DNA of 27,447 nt from CAYTIB01 sp964437725 (lineage in GTDB: Bacteria; UBA8248; JACPRG01; G963555815). Positions 1 to 7,797 of this stretch are shown here, piece by piece. The first letter of the stretch is position 1. Every line of letters starts with the position of its first letter. The stretch covers positions 1-27,447 of the forward strand of contig CAYTIB010000028.1 of the NCBI GenBank assembly GCA_964437725.1. Reading direction: 5' to 3'. A program made the position numbers and the translations under genes. Below the pieces are notes generated by a model. The model made no database searches. It was not told the DNA's origin and saw nothing but the letters and a program-made list of their open reading frames with translations.

Positions 1-384
1 GCTCTCTTCATCAACAAAGTTTTGATAGGCTTCTGAAGAAAGAAGCTCCTCCGGAACTGACTTGTCCGTTCTTTCGATCAGAATCATCCAGCCATTATCG
101 TAGGGATCAGAATTAATCAATTCAGGACTTTCCTCTAAGCCACTGTTAACTTCTTTTACTTTCCCAGAAACAGGGGAGAACAGATCGGAAACAGCTTTGA
201 CAGATTCCACTACACCAAAAGTCCCTCCGGCCTCCAAATCTGTTCCCATTTCTGGAAGCTCAACGTAAACAACATCTCCCAATTGGCTCTGCGCGTAATC
301 GGTAATTCCCACCCGCACGTCATTTCCATCCACAAGAGCCCATTCATGCTCTTTTGTGTATAGAAGTTCTCCAGGAATTTCCAT
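1..384 (-). CDS. gcvH: Glycine cleavage system H protein (partial at window edge)
   Basis: Lipoyl carrier of the glycine cleavage complex. It shuttles the aminomethyl group between the P, T and L proteins in the cytoplasm. The 128 visible residues read as a canonical H protein: the KEHEW block near residue 11, GDVVYVELPE near 36-45, and the lipoylation motif ESVKAVSDLFSP with the acceptor lysine at about residue 63. The ATG at 382-384 follows a strong GGGGAG SD. Family members are usually 125-130 residues, so only the last few codons can lie outside the window. No other gcv gene is visible. A separate acyl-CoA dehydrogenase-like gene lies upstream, 289 bases away. Identification is from family motifs and is firm. 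Confidence 0.95.
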   Translation of the reverse strand, partial: MEIPGELLYTKEHEWALVDGNDVRVGITDYAQSQLGDVVYVELPEMGTDLEAGGTFGVVESVKAVSDLFSPVSGKVKEVNSGLEESPELINSDPYDNGWMILIERTDKSVPEELLSSEAYQNFVDEES

Positions 385-585
385 CTTTTCTCCCCCTTAA
401 CTAACTAGCTGATGTCCGGCCAAAAAAACCTATCCTTGAGGAACCCAAGCAAAGCTCCACAGTATTTCTCCAGTGGAAGTTTCGAAAATGTAAAAATCAA
501 TGACCCAGCAGTTGTCCAAGCTAATGTTTGTCTGCCGGATCGTCAAGAGGTTAGGGAAAGTCTTTTATGCATCAGGTTTTTGATT

Positions 586-601
586 GTTCCTAAATAGGAA
601 C
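586..601. promoter_or_regulatory. 16-bp palindrome upstream of gcvH
   Basis: GTTCCTAAATAGGAAC has perfect 7-bp arms (GTTCCTA/TAGGAAC) around a two-base centre. It sits about 200 bases upstream of the gcvH start, in the gap after the acyl-CoA dehydrogenase gene. No U-run follows on either strand, so an operator is more likely than a terminator. I recognise no regulator for it. Confidence 0.3.
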
Positions 602-658
602 CGTTTGGCAACCACTTGCCCGTTGGAAATCTATTATGCAAATTGGGGTAACTAAATC

Positions 659-672
659 GTCTCTAAAGAGAC
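659..672 (-). other. Short hairpin right after the acyl-CoA dehydrogenase stop
   Basis: GTCTCTAAAGAGAC can form a 5-6 bp stem immediately downstream of the TGA at 674-676 on the minus strand. The following bases (GATTTAG) are not a proper U-tract, so this is at best a weak terminator or an mRNA 3'-end stabiliser. Confidence 0.25.
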
Positions 673-673
673 T

Positions 674-1840
674 TCATTCTTTTGAGAATTCATGGGCAAC
701 ATCAATCACCGGTTCGGCCAAAACTCGGAGAAGATTGCCCGTTCCCCCATTTACCAGTGCTAAAGCACGTGCATCGCGGAACAAACGTTCTGCTGGATAT
801 TCTCCCGAGAAACCATATCCTCCATGAACCTGGATTGAATCATATCCAGCCTTGAGGGCTGCTTCAGAAGCTAGAGACCGAGCTCGCGCAATCCATGGAC
901 TGCAGGACTCGAGCTCCAAATTTCTTCCTTCTGCTTCAGAAGCTGCCCGGTAGACAGACAGGCGGGCAGCTTCTAAATTAAAAACCATCTCGGCTATCAA
1001 TTCTTGAACTAACTGAAAACTGCCTATGGGCCTACCAAACTGTCTCCGCTCCTTAGCGTAATCTACCGAAACCTCGAGACAGTTCTGAGTCAACCCCACC
1101 CCGATCGCTGCTAAAAAAAGGTCAGCAAGCCAACGGAGGTTTCTCCGTGTACCCTCTTTCGCGTCGAGACCATCGGAAAAGGGGAGAAGGCTAACACCGG
1201 AATCAAAAAACCATTGTGCAAAATTAACTGGCCTGAGACCGAGTTTCTGGACCACTGGAGAAACCTTCACCCCTTCCAATCCGGGAGTCACAAGAAAACC
1301 TTTCAGGCCTTCGGAAGATCGTGCAAAAAGACAGGCCAAACAAGTCGCTTGACCATTTATTACCCAGTTAGCATCTCCTTCGAGTCTCCATCCCTGCTTA
1401 TCCCGTTCGGCCCGGATCGCAGAGAGAGACGCGGCATCTTCTTCCTCCTCAAAGGGGGTTGGTTCGATAAGAACCGTCCCGGCAATTTTCCCGGTAGCCA
1501 ATTCCGGCAACCACCGAGATTGTTGCTCATCCGATCCGCAAGCGACCAAGACAGCGGGAAGCAGGAAAGCTCGAAAAACCACATCTACGGCAAGCGATGC
1601 CGAAATTCTCCCCAATGCCTCAGCGACAATAACTTGCGTCAAGAGCGGAACTTGACTTCCACCGTTAAGTTCGGGAACAGCAAGCGCCAACAACCCTGAT
1701 TCGGATAATTTCGCCAAGACGTCTTCGGGAATATTTTCTTTCTCTTCCATCTCAGCCAGAATAGGCCGAACCCACTCGTCACTAAACTGGTTTACCATGC
1801 CTCTGAGGAGTTTTTGTTCCTCCGTATAATCAAAATCCAT
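674..1840 (-). CDS. Acyl-CoA dehydrogenase-like flavoprotein without the usual catalytic Glu
   Basis: Full-length (388 aa) acyl-CoA dehydrogenase fold. It has the N-terminal helical domain (DFDYTEEQKLLRG), a middle beta domain, and a C-terminal FAD-binding domain with RRQFGRPIGSFQLVQ near 266-280 and the VHGGYGFSGEYPAERLFRDAR block. Family members oxidise acyl-CoA to enoyl-CoA with FAD and pass electrons to ETF. The catalytic base normally lies in a YEGTSE-type motif, but here that region reads VNGGTGN (about 363-369) with no Glu. The alternative position used by isovaleryl- and long-chain enzymes aligns with Ala239, beside Asp240. Activity is therefore uncertain. The ATG follows GGGAG with good spacing. 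The gene is divergent from the small gene at 1971. Confidence 0.85.
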   Translation of the reverse strand: MDFDYTEEQKLLRGMVNQFSDEWVRPILAEMEEKENIPEDVLAKLSESGLLALAVPELNGGSQVPLLTQVIVAEALGRISASLAVDVVFRAFLLPAVLVACGSDEQQSRWLPELATGKIAGTVLIEPTPFEEEEDAASLSAIRAERDKQGWRLEGDANWVINGQATCLACLFARSSEGLKGFLVTPGLEGVKVSPVVQKLGLRPVNFAQWFFDSGVSLLPFSDGLDAKEGTRRNLRWLADLFLAAIGVGLTQNCLEVSVDYAKERRQFGRPIGSFQLVQELIAEMVFNLEAARLSVYRAASEAEGRNLELESCSPWIARARSLASEAALKAGYDSIQVHGGYGFSGEYPAERLFRDARALALVNGGTGNLLRVLAEPVIDVAHEFSKE

Positions 1841-1970
1841 ATAGCACTCCCGATAATTGGGGCTTTTCGTCTGCCACGGGATGTTTCATACTACTCGCTA
1901 ACCGAATAGAAAATCAAAATCCTTCGATCTGGCAGCAACCGCTGTGTAGCCATTTAAAGGGGAGTAACCT

Positions 1971-2276
1971 TTGACCAACACGGGAAATAACATGGAAGAA
2001 GAAAGCAAGAGAAGTGAAACTCTCCTGGATCAAGCTAAGGGATTTCGTGCATTTGGAGAAAAACTGATTGACCGTGGAGAAATGCTAGGAGCAGCAGAAA
2101 CGCTTACTCGAGCATTGATTTTCTTCCTGCAACTCGAACGGGACAACGAGGTAAGAACTACCGAGCTTCTTCTAACCAAGATTGTGCCAGACATCGGTCC
2201 ATTCACCTATGCAAAAATTCGTCGGGCAGTGGAAATTGAAATGGGGATTCGCTCTTCGGATGACCATAGGGACTAG
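1971..2276 (+). CDS. Small helical protein, TPR-like, function unknown
   Basis: A 101-residue acidic, soluble, helix-rich protein that I do not recognise. The central segment RAFGEKLIDRGEMLGAAETLTRALIFF has the spacing of small and large residues seen in a single TPR-like helical hairpin. The TTG start at 1971 is chosen because AAAGGGGAG lies about 8 bases before it. The in-frame ATG at 1992 has only a weak GGGA upstream. The next gene (RidA family) begins 26 bases after its stop on the same strand, so the two may be co-transcribed. No signal peptide or membrane segment is visible. A protein-protein adaptor role would be a guess. Confidence 0.6.
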   Translation: MTNTGNNMEEESKRSETLLDQAKGFRAFGEKLIDRGEMLGAAETLTRALIFFLQLERDNEVRTTELLLTKIVPDIGPFTYAKIRRAVEIEMGIRSSDDHRD

Positions 2277-2302
2277 CTACGAACCAGTATAAGGAGAAAA
2301 AC

Positions 2303-2743
2303 ATGGCTAAGGATATTGATCATCTTCACTGGAAAGGAGCCGACACGAACAAGTGGATGCCGTACGCACCGGTAATCAGGGTTAACCGGGGAAATGTTGT
2401 CTTCATCGCCGGGTGCACCTCTGCCCCGATGTATCACTCACACCCTCATATCCCCGAAGAATTCGAAAACATGCCTACGGACCTAGGCGGACAAACTCGG
2501 GCGGCCCTTGAGGGGATGAAAAATAGCTTGGAAGCAGCGGGTGCAACCTTTGACGACGTTGTAGAGTGCACCCGCTTTGTCACTGATCTTTCCGATCAGG
2601 ACGCGATGAATAAAGTGTGGGGGGAATACTTTACGGGAAATAAGCCCACGACCGTAACGGTCCAAGTGGTCAAGCTCGCCACAGACCCTCGGTGCATGGT
2701 AGAAATCAGCGCTATTGCTATTGTCGATGACGAAGTTCGATAA
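2303..2743 (+). CDS. RidA/YjgF-YER057c-UK114 family protein (non-archetypal Rid)
   Basis: A 146-residue member of the RidA fold, with the family core near residues 70-140 (LEGMKNSLEAAGATFDDVVECTRFVTDL and MVEISAIAIV). Classical RidA hydrolyses reactive enamine/imine intermediates using an Arg equivalent to E. coli Arg105. By alignment that position is Thr117 here, so this belongs to a subfamily not expected to have standard imine deaminase activity. It also carries an N-terminal extension and a His-rich loop (YHSHPHIPEEFE) around residues 44-55, absent from short RidA proteins. The SD is AAGGAG, 6 bases before the ATG. It probably heads a group with the two TPP-decarboxylase subunit genes downstream. 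Catabolic Rid proteins often accompany pathways that form unstable amino-acrylate-like products; that role is inference. Confidence 0.85.
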   Translation: MAKDIDHLHWKGADTNKWMPYAPVIRVNRGNVVFIAGCTSAPMYHSHPHIPEEFENMPTDLGGQTRAALEGMKNSLEAAGATFDDVVECTRFVTDLSDQDAMNKVWGEYFTGNKPTTVTVQVVKLATDPRCMVEISAIAIVDDEVR

Positions 2744-2759
2744 CACTAGAGAGGGATCC

Positions 2760-2840
2760 ATGCTAGGTCTTCCTTGTTCCTCATTTTTTTTCTTGACGGA
2801 ACCGGACGTTTCAACTCCACAAACCGAAGCTGAAAGCTAG
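2760..2840 (+). CDS. Possible 26-residue small ORF between the RidA and TPP genes
   Basis: An ATG at 2760 preceded by GAGAGGG opens a 26-codon frame, beginning MLGLPCSSFFFLTEP and ending in TAG at 2838-2840. The stop overlaps the SD (AGGGA) of the next gene, a layout typical of translational coupling or a leader peptide. There is no family match by eye. The frame could equally be chance in a 104-base gap. Confidence 0.25.
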   Translation: MLGLPCSSFFFLTEPDVSTPQTEAES

Positions 2841-2847
2841 GGAACAT

Positions 2848-3375
2848 ATGACTGAAAAATCAAATACAACTCATCCGCTCCCCAAGGGCTGCAAGGCCGT
2901 CATCCAGGGACTCAAATCTGCTAACGTACGAGTCCTGGCAATGGTGACGGATACAAACATAGCGCCAATGATTACCGAAATATTTGAGGACCCATTCTTC
3001 CACTCTGTCCGCTGCTGCAGTGAAGAGGAAGCAATAGCGATTGCAACCGGGGCAACGCTTACGGGTCAGCGAAGCGCTGCAATATTTCAAAACGCAGGAC
3101 TATTCAGTAGTGGCCGGGGAATAGTACTAGCCCAGACAGTTTCCGCACCTGTTTTAATGCTTGTCAGCCACCGAGGGGGCGATCGGGAATCTGTAATCCC
3201 TTATCACATATACAAAGGGGAGAAGACCGAACCGCTCCTCAATGCTCTTCGAGTCCATCAAACAAAAATCAGCTCGGAACAACCAATCGAGGCTCAGATC
3301 GCTCGCGCAGTTGACTATGCGCAAGCAACCAATGAACCGTTCGCTCTTTTACTTTCGGAAAAGGATCTAAAATGA
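2848..3375 (+). CDS. TPP-dependent decarboxylase, PYR-domain (alpha) subunit, sulfopyruvate decarboxylase-like
   Basis: A 175-residue stand-alone pyrimidine-binding domain of a thiamine-diphosphate enzyme, similar in layout to ComD of sulfopyruvate decarboxylase and to the N-terminal part of phosphonopyruvate decarboxylase. The cofactor-activating Glu lies in CSEEEAIAIATGA (about 57-69), followed by the FQNAGLFSSGRGI loop that contacts the partner. The stop overlaps the next gene's start by four bases (ATGA), so the two subunits are translationally coupled. Known relatives decarboxylate short 2-oxo acids carrying a sulfonate or phosphonate. The true substrate here cannot be read from sequence, and no Xsc or other sulfonate gene accompanies it. 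Confidence 0.85.
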   Translation: MTEKSNTTHPLPKGCKAVIQGLKSANVRVLAMVTDTNIAPMITEIFEDPFFHSVRCCSEEEAIAIATGATLTGQRSAAIFQNAGLFSSGRGIVLAQTVSAPVLMLVSHRGGDRESVIPYHIYKGEKTEPLLNALRVHQTKISSEQPIEAQIARAVDYAQATNEPFALLLSEKDLK

Positions 3376-3971
3376 TCAGGTTACCCAGCCGTGAGGAATA
3401 CTTGAGGAAACTCGTCCCGAAAGCCAAAAAGAGAATAGTTGTAAGCTACCTCGGGAGTTCAGCTCGAATCTGGTCAAGGCTCCGCCCTGAGGGCCCCAAC
3501 TTCATCAATCGGGATTTCATGGGTTTGAACCTTTCCGTCGCACTCGGCATGGCAATGGCCCTTCCCAATCAATCTGTTATTGTCATGGAGGGAGATGGCG
3601 GGCTTTTGATGAAATTAGAGAGTCTCGTCACTGTTGGCGCCAAAGCACCACCAAACCTTCTTGTCCTAACCTTTTTTAACAATTGGTACGTTACGGGAGG
3701 AGGGCAACCACTCCCGTCCAGTGAACTTAACTTGGAGGATTTTGCCAGAGCCGCCCGGTTTCCCCAAACGAGCACAGTGAGCTCACCCGAGGCTTTTGAA
3801 ATCGCCCTGGATCAAATGCTAGATTCTGGAAACCTAGGATATATCAATCTTCAAGTAGCGCATGATGTCGAGACAGACGTTCACGGATCAGCCGAACAAG
3901 AAAAATTGGTCCCTTCAGCATTGAAAATGCGAAATAACTTTGCCCGTTGGATACAAGAGAACTGCCCCTAA
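3372..3971 (+). CDS. TPP-dependent decarboxylase, PP-domain (beta) subunit, sulfopyruvate decarboxylase-like
   Basis: A 199-residue pyrophosphate-binding domain that completes the TPP enzyme begun by the preceding gene. The diphosphate/Mg2+ motif is visible as EGDGGLLMKLESL (around 73-85), ending in FFNN about 25 residues later, then YVTGGGQPLPSS, which matches the ComE-type loop. GLNLSVALGMAMALP before the motif is also characteristic. The gene starts inside the last codons of the alpha gene. The split alpha/beta organisation is known for sulfopyruvate decarboxylases; elsewhere the domains are usually fused. The RidA-family gene upstream suggests the product, or an earlier intermediate, may be a reactive imine or enamine (inference). 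Confidence 0.85.
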   Translation: MIRLPSREEYLRKLVPKAKKRIVVSYLGSSARIWSRLRPEGPNFINRDFMGLNLSVALGMAMALPNQSVIVMEGDGGLLMKLESLVTVGAKAPPNLLVLTFFNNWYVTGGGQPLPSSELNLEDFARAARFPQTSTVSSPEAFEIALDQMLDSGNLGYINLQVAHDVETDVHGSAEQEKLVPSALKMRNNFARWIQENCP

Positions 3972-4028
3972 CAATTTCTGGGTTTCCGATCTTTGAATCA
4001 AAGCTATTCAATAGTATTCATAAGAAAT

Positions 4029-4078
4029 AAGGAGGGGGATACTTCGAAATGGATATCGACCAATTTAGATGTCGATAG
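4029..4078 (+). other. Orphan strong SD with nine-codon ORF
   Basis: AAGGAGGGGG near 4029-4038 is one of the strongest SD sequences in the window. It precedes an ATG at 4049 that opens only MDIDQFRCR before TAG (4076-4078). It lies in the short gap between the convergent TPP-beta and amidohydrolase genes. It may be the front end of a gene interrupted when the amidohydrolase segment was inserted or inverted, or a chance event. Confidence 0.3.
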
Positions 4079-4125
4079 GCATATCGGGGGCAGGTGGAAA
4101 CAGAAGATGGACTCCAGTAAATACT

Positions 4126-5517
4126 TCAGATAACAGGCCAGCGAGTCTTGAGGGGAATTCCAGTTCGGGATTGGATGATATCTTCCCAGTTCACAGCTTC
4201 CATTTCATCGTAGACGGCAAACTCGTCCAGAGTCATCAATTTTCCGCCCTCAACCACTACTTCTCCGTCAATGATTACTGTATCAACGCTCTTACCGTCG
4301 GCCGAATAAATGAGGTTGTTGACCACGTTGAGCATAGGAACCCATTCGGGTCGACGCCGGTCAAAGAGAATTATATCGGCTTTTTTCCCTATCTCAAGAG
4401 AGCCAATCTGATCCTCCATCAACATCGCTTTTGCCCCATCTATAGTTCCCATCTCGATTGCCTTTTCCCCTGGAATAACACTTCGCTGCATACGAGCGTC
4501 AGTGTAAATACCGGCGGCCAAATACATAACACGAACCATATCAAAATAATTGGAGCAGTTAGCGCCATCACATCCCAACGCAACGCAAATTCCTTTTTCA
4601 ATCATCTCCGGAAATTTTCCCAGGGAAGTGAGCCCATATCCCAGACTGAGACCGGTGGCCGTACAATTCACAATCTTAACGTTGTGCTGAGCCAAGAGGT
4701 CCACCTCTTTGTCACTGACATCAACCATGTGGATCAAATGAACATTCTTGTCGAGTATTCCCAAATCGTCGAAGTATTCAATTGGTCGCTTGCCGTTTTG
4801 GGCAACAAATTCTTCCACCTCCCGAGTCACCGTCGACTGATGGAAGTTGAGCCCCACACCGTAACGGTCTGCCAGATCCTTCGCTCCCACCAGAAGCTCA
4901 TCACTCATCGTCCCACAGCCAAGGAGAGATACCCACGCATTAACTCGTCCGTTTGCCCGACCGTGATGAGCTTCTATGACCTGCTCCGCATTTTCCAAAG
5001 CTTCCCTTGTCGAGGAATGAAGAATGGCAGGCTCCTCCACAAGGTCCCACGTAAACTTTCCTATTACTCCTCGAATTCCAATCTCCTCCATTGCCCGCGC
5101 AAGCTGGTCAGGGTACTTGGTGGTACCTGCTTCAAAAGCCGTGGTTGTTCCAGTCTTAACACACTCAATCAGAACAGCGAGGGAGAGGAGATATTCGTCT
5201 TTCGGACTCATCGAAGAATTGATCCTCGGAACAATATCTGTCATCCAGTCCCAGGCGTGAACATCGTCGGCAATGTACCCCCTCGGGCCTTCGTTACTGA
5301 CGTGAAAGTGGGAATCAATCAACCCGGGCAGAACAACTCGTTGCGAAGCATCAATGATTTTCTCGCTTTCATACTTCTTGCTCAGATCATCAGTTTTCCC
5401 AATGTCGACAATTCGATCCCCCCGAACGGCTATGGAGCCGTCTTTAATAATTCGGCGTGTTTTGTCCACAGTAACCAGAAGCCCACCTTGAATAAGAATG
5501 TTGACGCGTTCTTTCAT
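4126..5517 (-). CDS. Metal-dependent amidohydrolase of the ATZ/TRZ deaminase-chlorohydrolase type
   Basis: A 463-residue amidohydrolase-superfamily enzyme. It has the beta-sandwich start (ILIQGGLLVTVD, IAVRGDRIVDIG), the first metal-binding pair HxH in LPGLIDSHFHV (His70, His72), a central His in LNFHQST, a later His in HLIHMVDVS, and the catalytic Asp in VALGCDGANCSN. It ends with the usual GSLEIGKKADIILFD block. Relatives deaminate or dechlorinate heterocycles, S-adenosylhomocysteine or 8-oxoguanine; the exact substrate is open. I prefer the ATG at 5517, preceded by AGGAG. The in-frame ATG at 5553 has no SD. This is the only minus-strand gene inside a plus-strand block and is divergent from the UbiD gene, so the two may share a control region. 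Confidence 0.88.
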   Translation of the reverse strand: MKERVNILIQGGLLVTVDKTRRIIKDGSIAVRGDRIVDIGKTDDLSKKYESEKIIDASQRVVLPGLIDSHFHVSNEGPRGYIADDVHAWDWMTDIVPRINSSMSPKDEYLLSLAVLIECVKTGTTTAFEAGTTKYPDQLARAMEEIGIRGVIGKFTWDLVEEPAILHSSTREALENAEQVIEAHHGRANGRVNAWVSLLGCGTMSDELLVGAKDLADRYGVGLNFHQSTVTREVEEFVAQNGKRPIEYFDDLGILDKNVHLIHMVDVSDKEVDLLAQHNVKIVNCTATGLSLGYGLTSLGKFPEMIEKGICVALGCDGANCSNYFDMVRVMYLAAGIYTDARMQRSVIPGEKAIEMGTIDGAKAMLMEDQIGSLEIGKKADIILFDRRRPEWVPMLNVVNNLIYSADGKSVDTVIIDGEVVVEGGKLMTLDEFAVYDEMEAVNWEDIIQSRTGIPLKTRWPVI

Positions 5518-5773
5518 TATTCCAGTGCTCCTATTAGACCCACTCAGAGCCATCGATTACGTGGGTTCGCCGATCAAATGCCCTGTGACCTTGAGGCCAT
5601 GATCTCCCGTCGCTTCACGAAACATCTACACTTATACCTCAATGAGAACCAGGACGTTAAGGTGGAAATTCTGCTCTGCATCAATCACCACAAAACATTC
5701 GGACAGATTTTGCGTATAGTTATCCTTTTTTCTTTCCGGTTTTTCTTCTGGAAATTACTAGGGAGAAATGGAA

Positions 5774-7165
5774 ATGGTATACCGTGACCTTCGGACCTTT
5801 TTGGATGATCTCCGGAAACAGGGAGACTTAGTTCATGTAGAAGCAGAAGTGGACCCTAATCAGGAAATTGGTGCTGTTTGTTATAAGGTTTCCCACAATT
5901 TTGGGCCTGCTCTTCTTTTCGATCAAGTCAAAGGCTCTGAGCTGCCCCATTTAACCAATGTCTATGGAACCCGCAGTCGAATTGCACAAGCTTTCGGGCG
6001 TGATGACTATCAGGAGCTAGGAGATCTGTGGGCAAATTTAATCAACCATGGGGGAATCCCACCATCTTTGGTTAGCGAGGCGCCTTGCCAAGAGGTAGTA
6101 CGCGAGGGCGAGGATGCGACACTCGACTTGCTCCCCCTAACAGTGGGGAACGAGGGCGATGCCGGACACTATATTACTCTTGGTTTCTGCATTGGGCGAA
6201 ATCCGGATACCGGAATCTTCAACGGCGCGCCCTACCGCATGCTCAAAATTGATAATCGTCACACCACCATGAACTTTGGACCAGGACGAGACCTAGGATT
6301 AATACGAGCCAAATATTTGAAGATTGGCCAACCTTTGCCTGTTGCAATAGCCATAGGTATCGACCCGATGACAACTCATGCTTGCGTGTGCCCTTTTAAT
6401 ACAGAAGTCGATGAATTTGCTATGGCAGGGGCTCTTCTCGGGGAACCCCTAGAAATGGTGAAATGCAAAACCATCGATCTTGAGGTTCCCGCAACTGCAG
6501 AAATTATTCTCGAAGGACACATTCTAATGGAGGGGGAACATATTGACGGCCCCTTCGGAGAGTACCATGGCTACTACGGAAAACCCGAATCAGTTCCAAT
6601 TTTTGAGCTTTCCACTATCACTCACCGAAAGGAACCCATCTATCAAGGGTTATACATTGGGAGACCGCCCAATGAGAACGCATTTTTAGAAACAGCTCCT
6701 ACCGAACTAGAAATCCACCGGCAGCTCAAGGAAATCCCAGGATACCGCTGTTTCCATATGACCATCGGGGGCACTCGAAGAAACTGTATAATCCAGATTG
6801 AAAAACGGTTCGAAGGCCACGGCAAGATGGCCGCCTTGGCTGCTTTGGGAACGGCAGCGGGTAGGGATATTAAAACCCTCATCGTTGTAGATATAGATGT
6901 AAACCCATACGACTGGGATGAAGTTGATTGGGCATTATCCACTCGCTTTGACCCAATCAAAGACGTAGAGGTTTTGACCGGCCTACCAGGGAACCCCGTT
7001 GATCCATCCATGGCTCCGGAAGCAGCGGAAAAATCTCATTTGATTTCCAAGATCATCATGGATGCAACACAATCAAACGTGAGCCCAATACCGGATGCAT
7101 GCCTTCCTAGGGCCGACGTGATGAAAAAAGTTCGGGAAAATTGGAACCAATACGGAATTGACTGA
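5774..7165 (+). CDS. UbiD-family decarboxylase (prenylated-FMN dependent)
   Basis: A 463-residue UbiD-type enzyme of normal length. Family landmarks are YRDLRTFLDDLRKQGDLVHVEAEVDP at the start, MNFGPGRDLGLIRAKY in the prFMN-binding region, and EGEHIDGPFGEYHGYYG, which contains the acidic active-site residues. Such enzymes reversibly decarboxylate aromatic, heteroaromatic or alpha,beta-unsaturated acids and need prFMN made by UbiX; no UbiX gene is in the window. The ATG at 5774 is chosen because GGGAG lies 8 bases before it. The ATG at 5768 would leave only about 2 bases. It is followed by a small membrane protein and a BKACE gene, pointing to ring or unsaturated-acid catabolism (inference). 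Confidence 0.93.
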   Translation: MVYRDLRTFLDDLRKQGDLVHVEAEVDPNQEIGAVCYKVSHNFGPALLFDQVKGSELPHLTNVYGTRSRIAQAFGRDDYQELGDLWANLINHGGIPPSLVSEAPCQEVVREGEDATLDLLPLTVGNEGDAGHYITLGFCIGRNPDTGIFNGAPYRMLKIDNRHTTMNFGPGRDLGLIRAKYLKIGQPLPVAIAIGIDPMTTHACVCPFNTEVDEFAMAGALLGEPLEMVKCKTIDLEVPATAEIILEGHILMEGEHIDGPFGEYHGYYGKPESVPIFELSTITHRKEPIYQGLYIGRPPNENAFLETAPTELEIHRQLKEIPGYRCFHMTIGGTRRNCIIQIEKRFEGHGKMAALAALGTAAGRDIKTLIVVDIDVNPYDWDEVDWALSTRFDPIKDVEVLTGLPGNPVDPSMAPEAAEKSHLISKIIMDATQSNVSPIPDACLPRADVMKKVRENWNQYGID

Positions 7166-7221
7166 ATAGAAAGTGAAGATTGAGCAACTGAGTGAAATTC
7201 TGGAGTCGTAGGAGGAGGGAA

Positions 7222-7665
7222 ATGATAGGTCATATTCACTTTGGCTACCTGTTTTTCGCAGGTCTTTCTGCCGGATATCTCATGGCATTTGTTGGTTATT
7301 GGATGGAGGGATTTTTGGGTCTTCCACGTTTTGACTGTACACAGGACGGTGTCGTTTATCTGGGTGGGGAAAAACCGGGCCGATGGCCTGTCGGCATTCT
7401 TTTTCACCTTTTCGACGGTGTTTTGATCTCGCTTATTTACGCCGGGTGGTTCATTGATATTGTTCCTGGGCCTTTGTGGTTTAGAGGTATCCTCTTCGGC
7501 CTCATGGTCGGTTTGGCTGTTTGGATTGTCATTTGTATTGGATCGCTGGGAGGAGGGGTTTGCTTTAAAAAAATCCCCAAAACCCCACGGATTATTTTTT
7601 CCAACATGTTCCTGATAACGATTTTTGGGTTAGTGTTGAGTATACTTTATGTTCCAAAAGGATAA
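7222..7665 (+). CDS. Small integral membrane protein with about four TM segments
   Basis: A 147-residue hydrophobic protein that I do not recognise with confidence. Four membrane-spanning stretches are visible at about residues 5-25, 54-75, 80-103 and 122-143. Between the first two is a polar loop containing Cys39 and the segment PGRWPVG. The HLFDGVLISLIYAGW segment puts a His and Asp inside a helix. The start at 7222 follows GGAGGAGGG; the GTG at 7192 has no such signal. It sits between the UbiD and BKACE genes on the same strand. A transport-accessory or small-molecule permeation role is possible but unproven. Confidence 0.7.
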   Translation: MIGHIHFGYLFFAGLSAGYLMAFVGYWMEGFLGLPRFDCTQDGVVYLGGEKPGRWPVGILFHLFDGVLISLIYAGWFIDIVPGPLWFRGILFGLMVGLAVWIVICIGSLGGGVCFKKIPKTPRIIFSNMFLITIFGLVLSILYVPKG

Positions 7666-7758
7666 TGGTTGAAAATCAAAATTTGCGAGAGGGACCATTT
7701 GCTGTGTAAGGCCTGACGACATCCAAGGAATTCTGTTGGCGTAAGGCACCCAAGCACG

Positions 7759-7770
7759 GTCACACGTGAC
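7759..7770. promoter_or_regulatory. Short dyad upstream of the BKACE gene
   Basis: GTCACACGTGAC forms perfect 5-bp arms (GTCAC/GTGAC) about 28 bases before the BKACE start. The gap (7666-7797) also holds three GTAAGG copies. It may be an operator, or a small hairpin in the leader; evidence is weak. Confidence 0.2.
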
Positions 7771-7797
7771 GAACATAACACCGTAAGGAGAGTTCTG

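Noticed and set aside
385..673. Glycine riboswitch upstream of gcvH
   Set aside because: I could not find the conserved core of the aptamer on the minus strand; only simple palindromes are seen.
1214..1699. 161-codon plus-strand frame inside the acyl-CoA dehydrogenase gene
   Set aside because: Antisense to a well-supported gene, with no SD and no family features.
4069..5787. 572-codon plus-strand open frame antisense to the amidohydrolase
   Set aside because: Its product has no recognisable domain, it runs opposite a clearly real enzyme gene, and it overlaps the UbiD start. It is the shadow of codon bias in the true gene.
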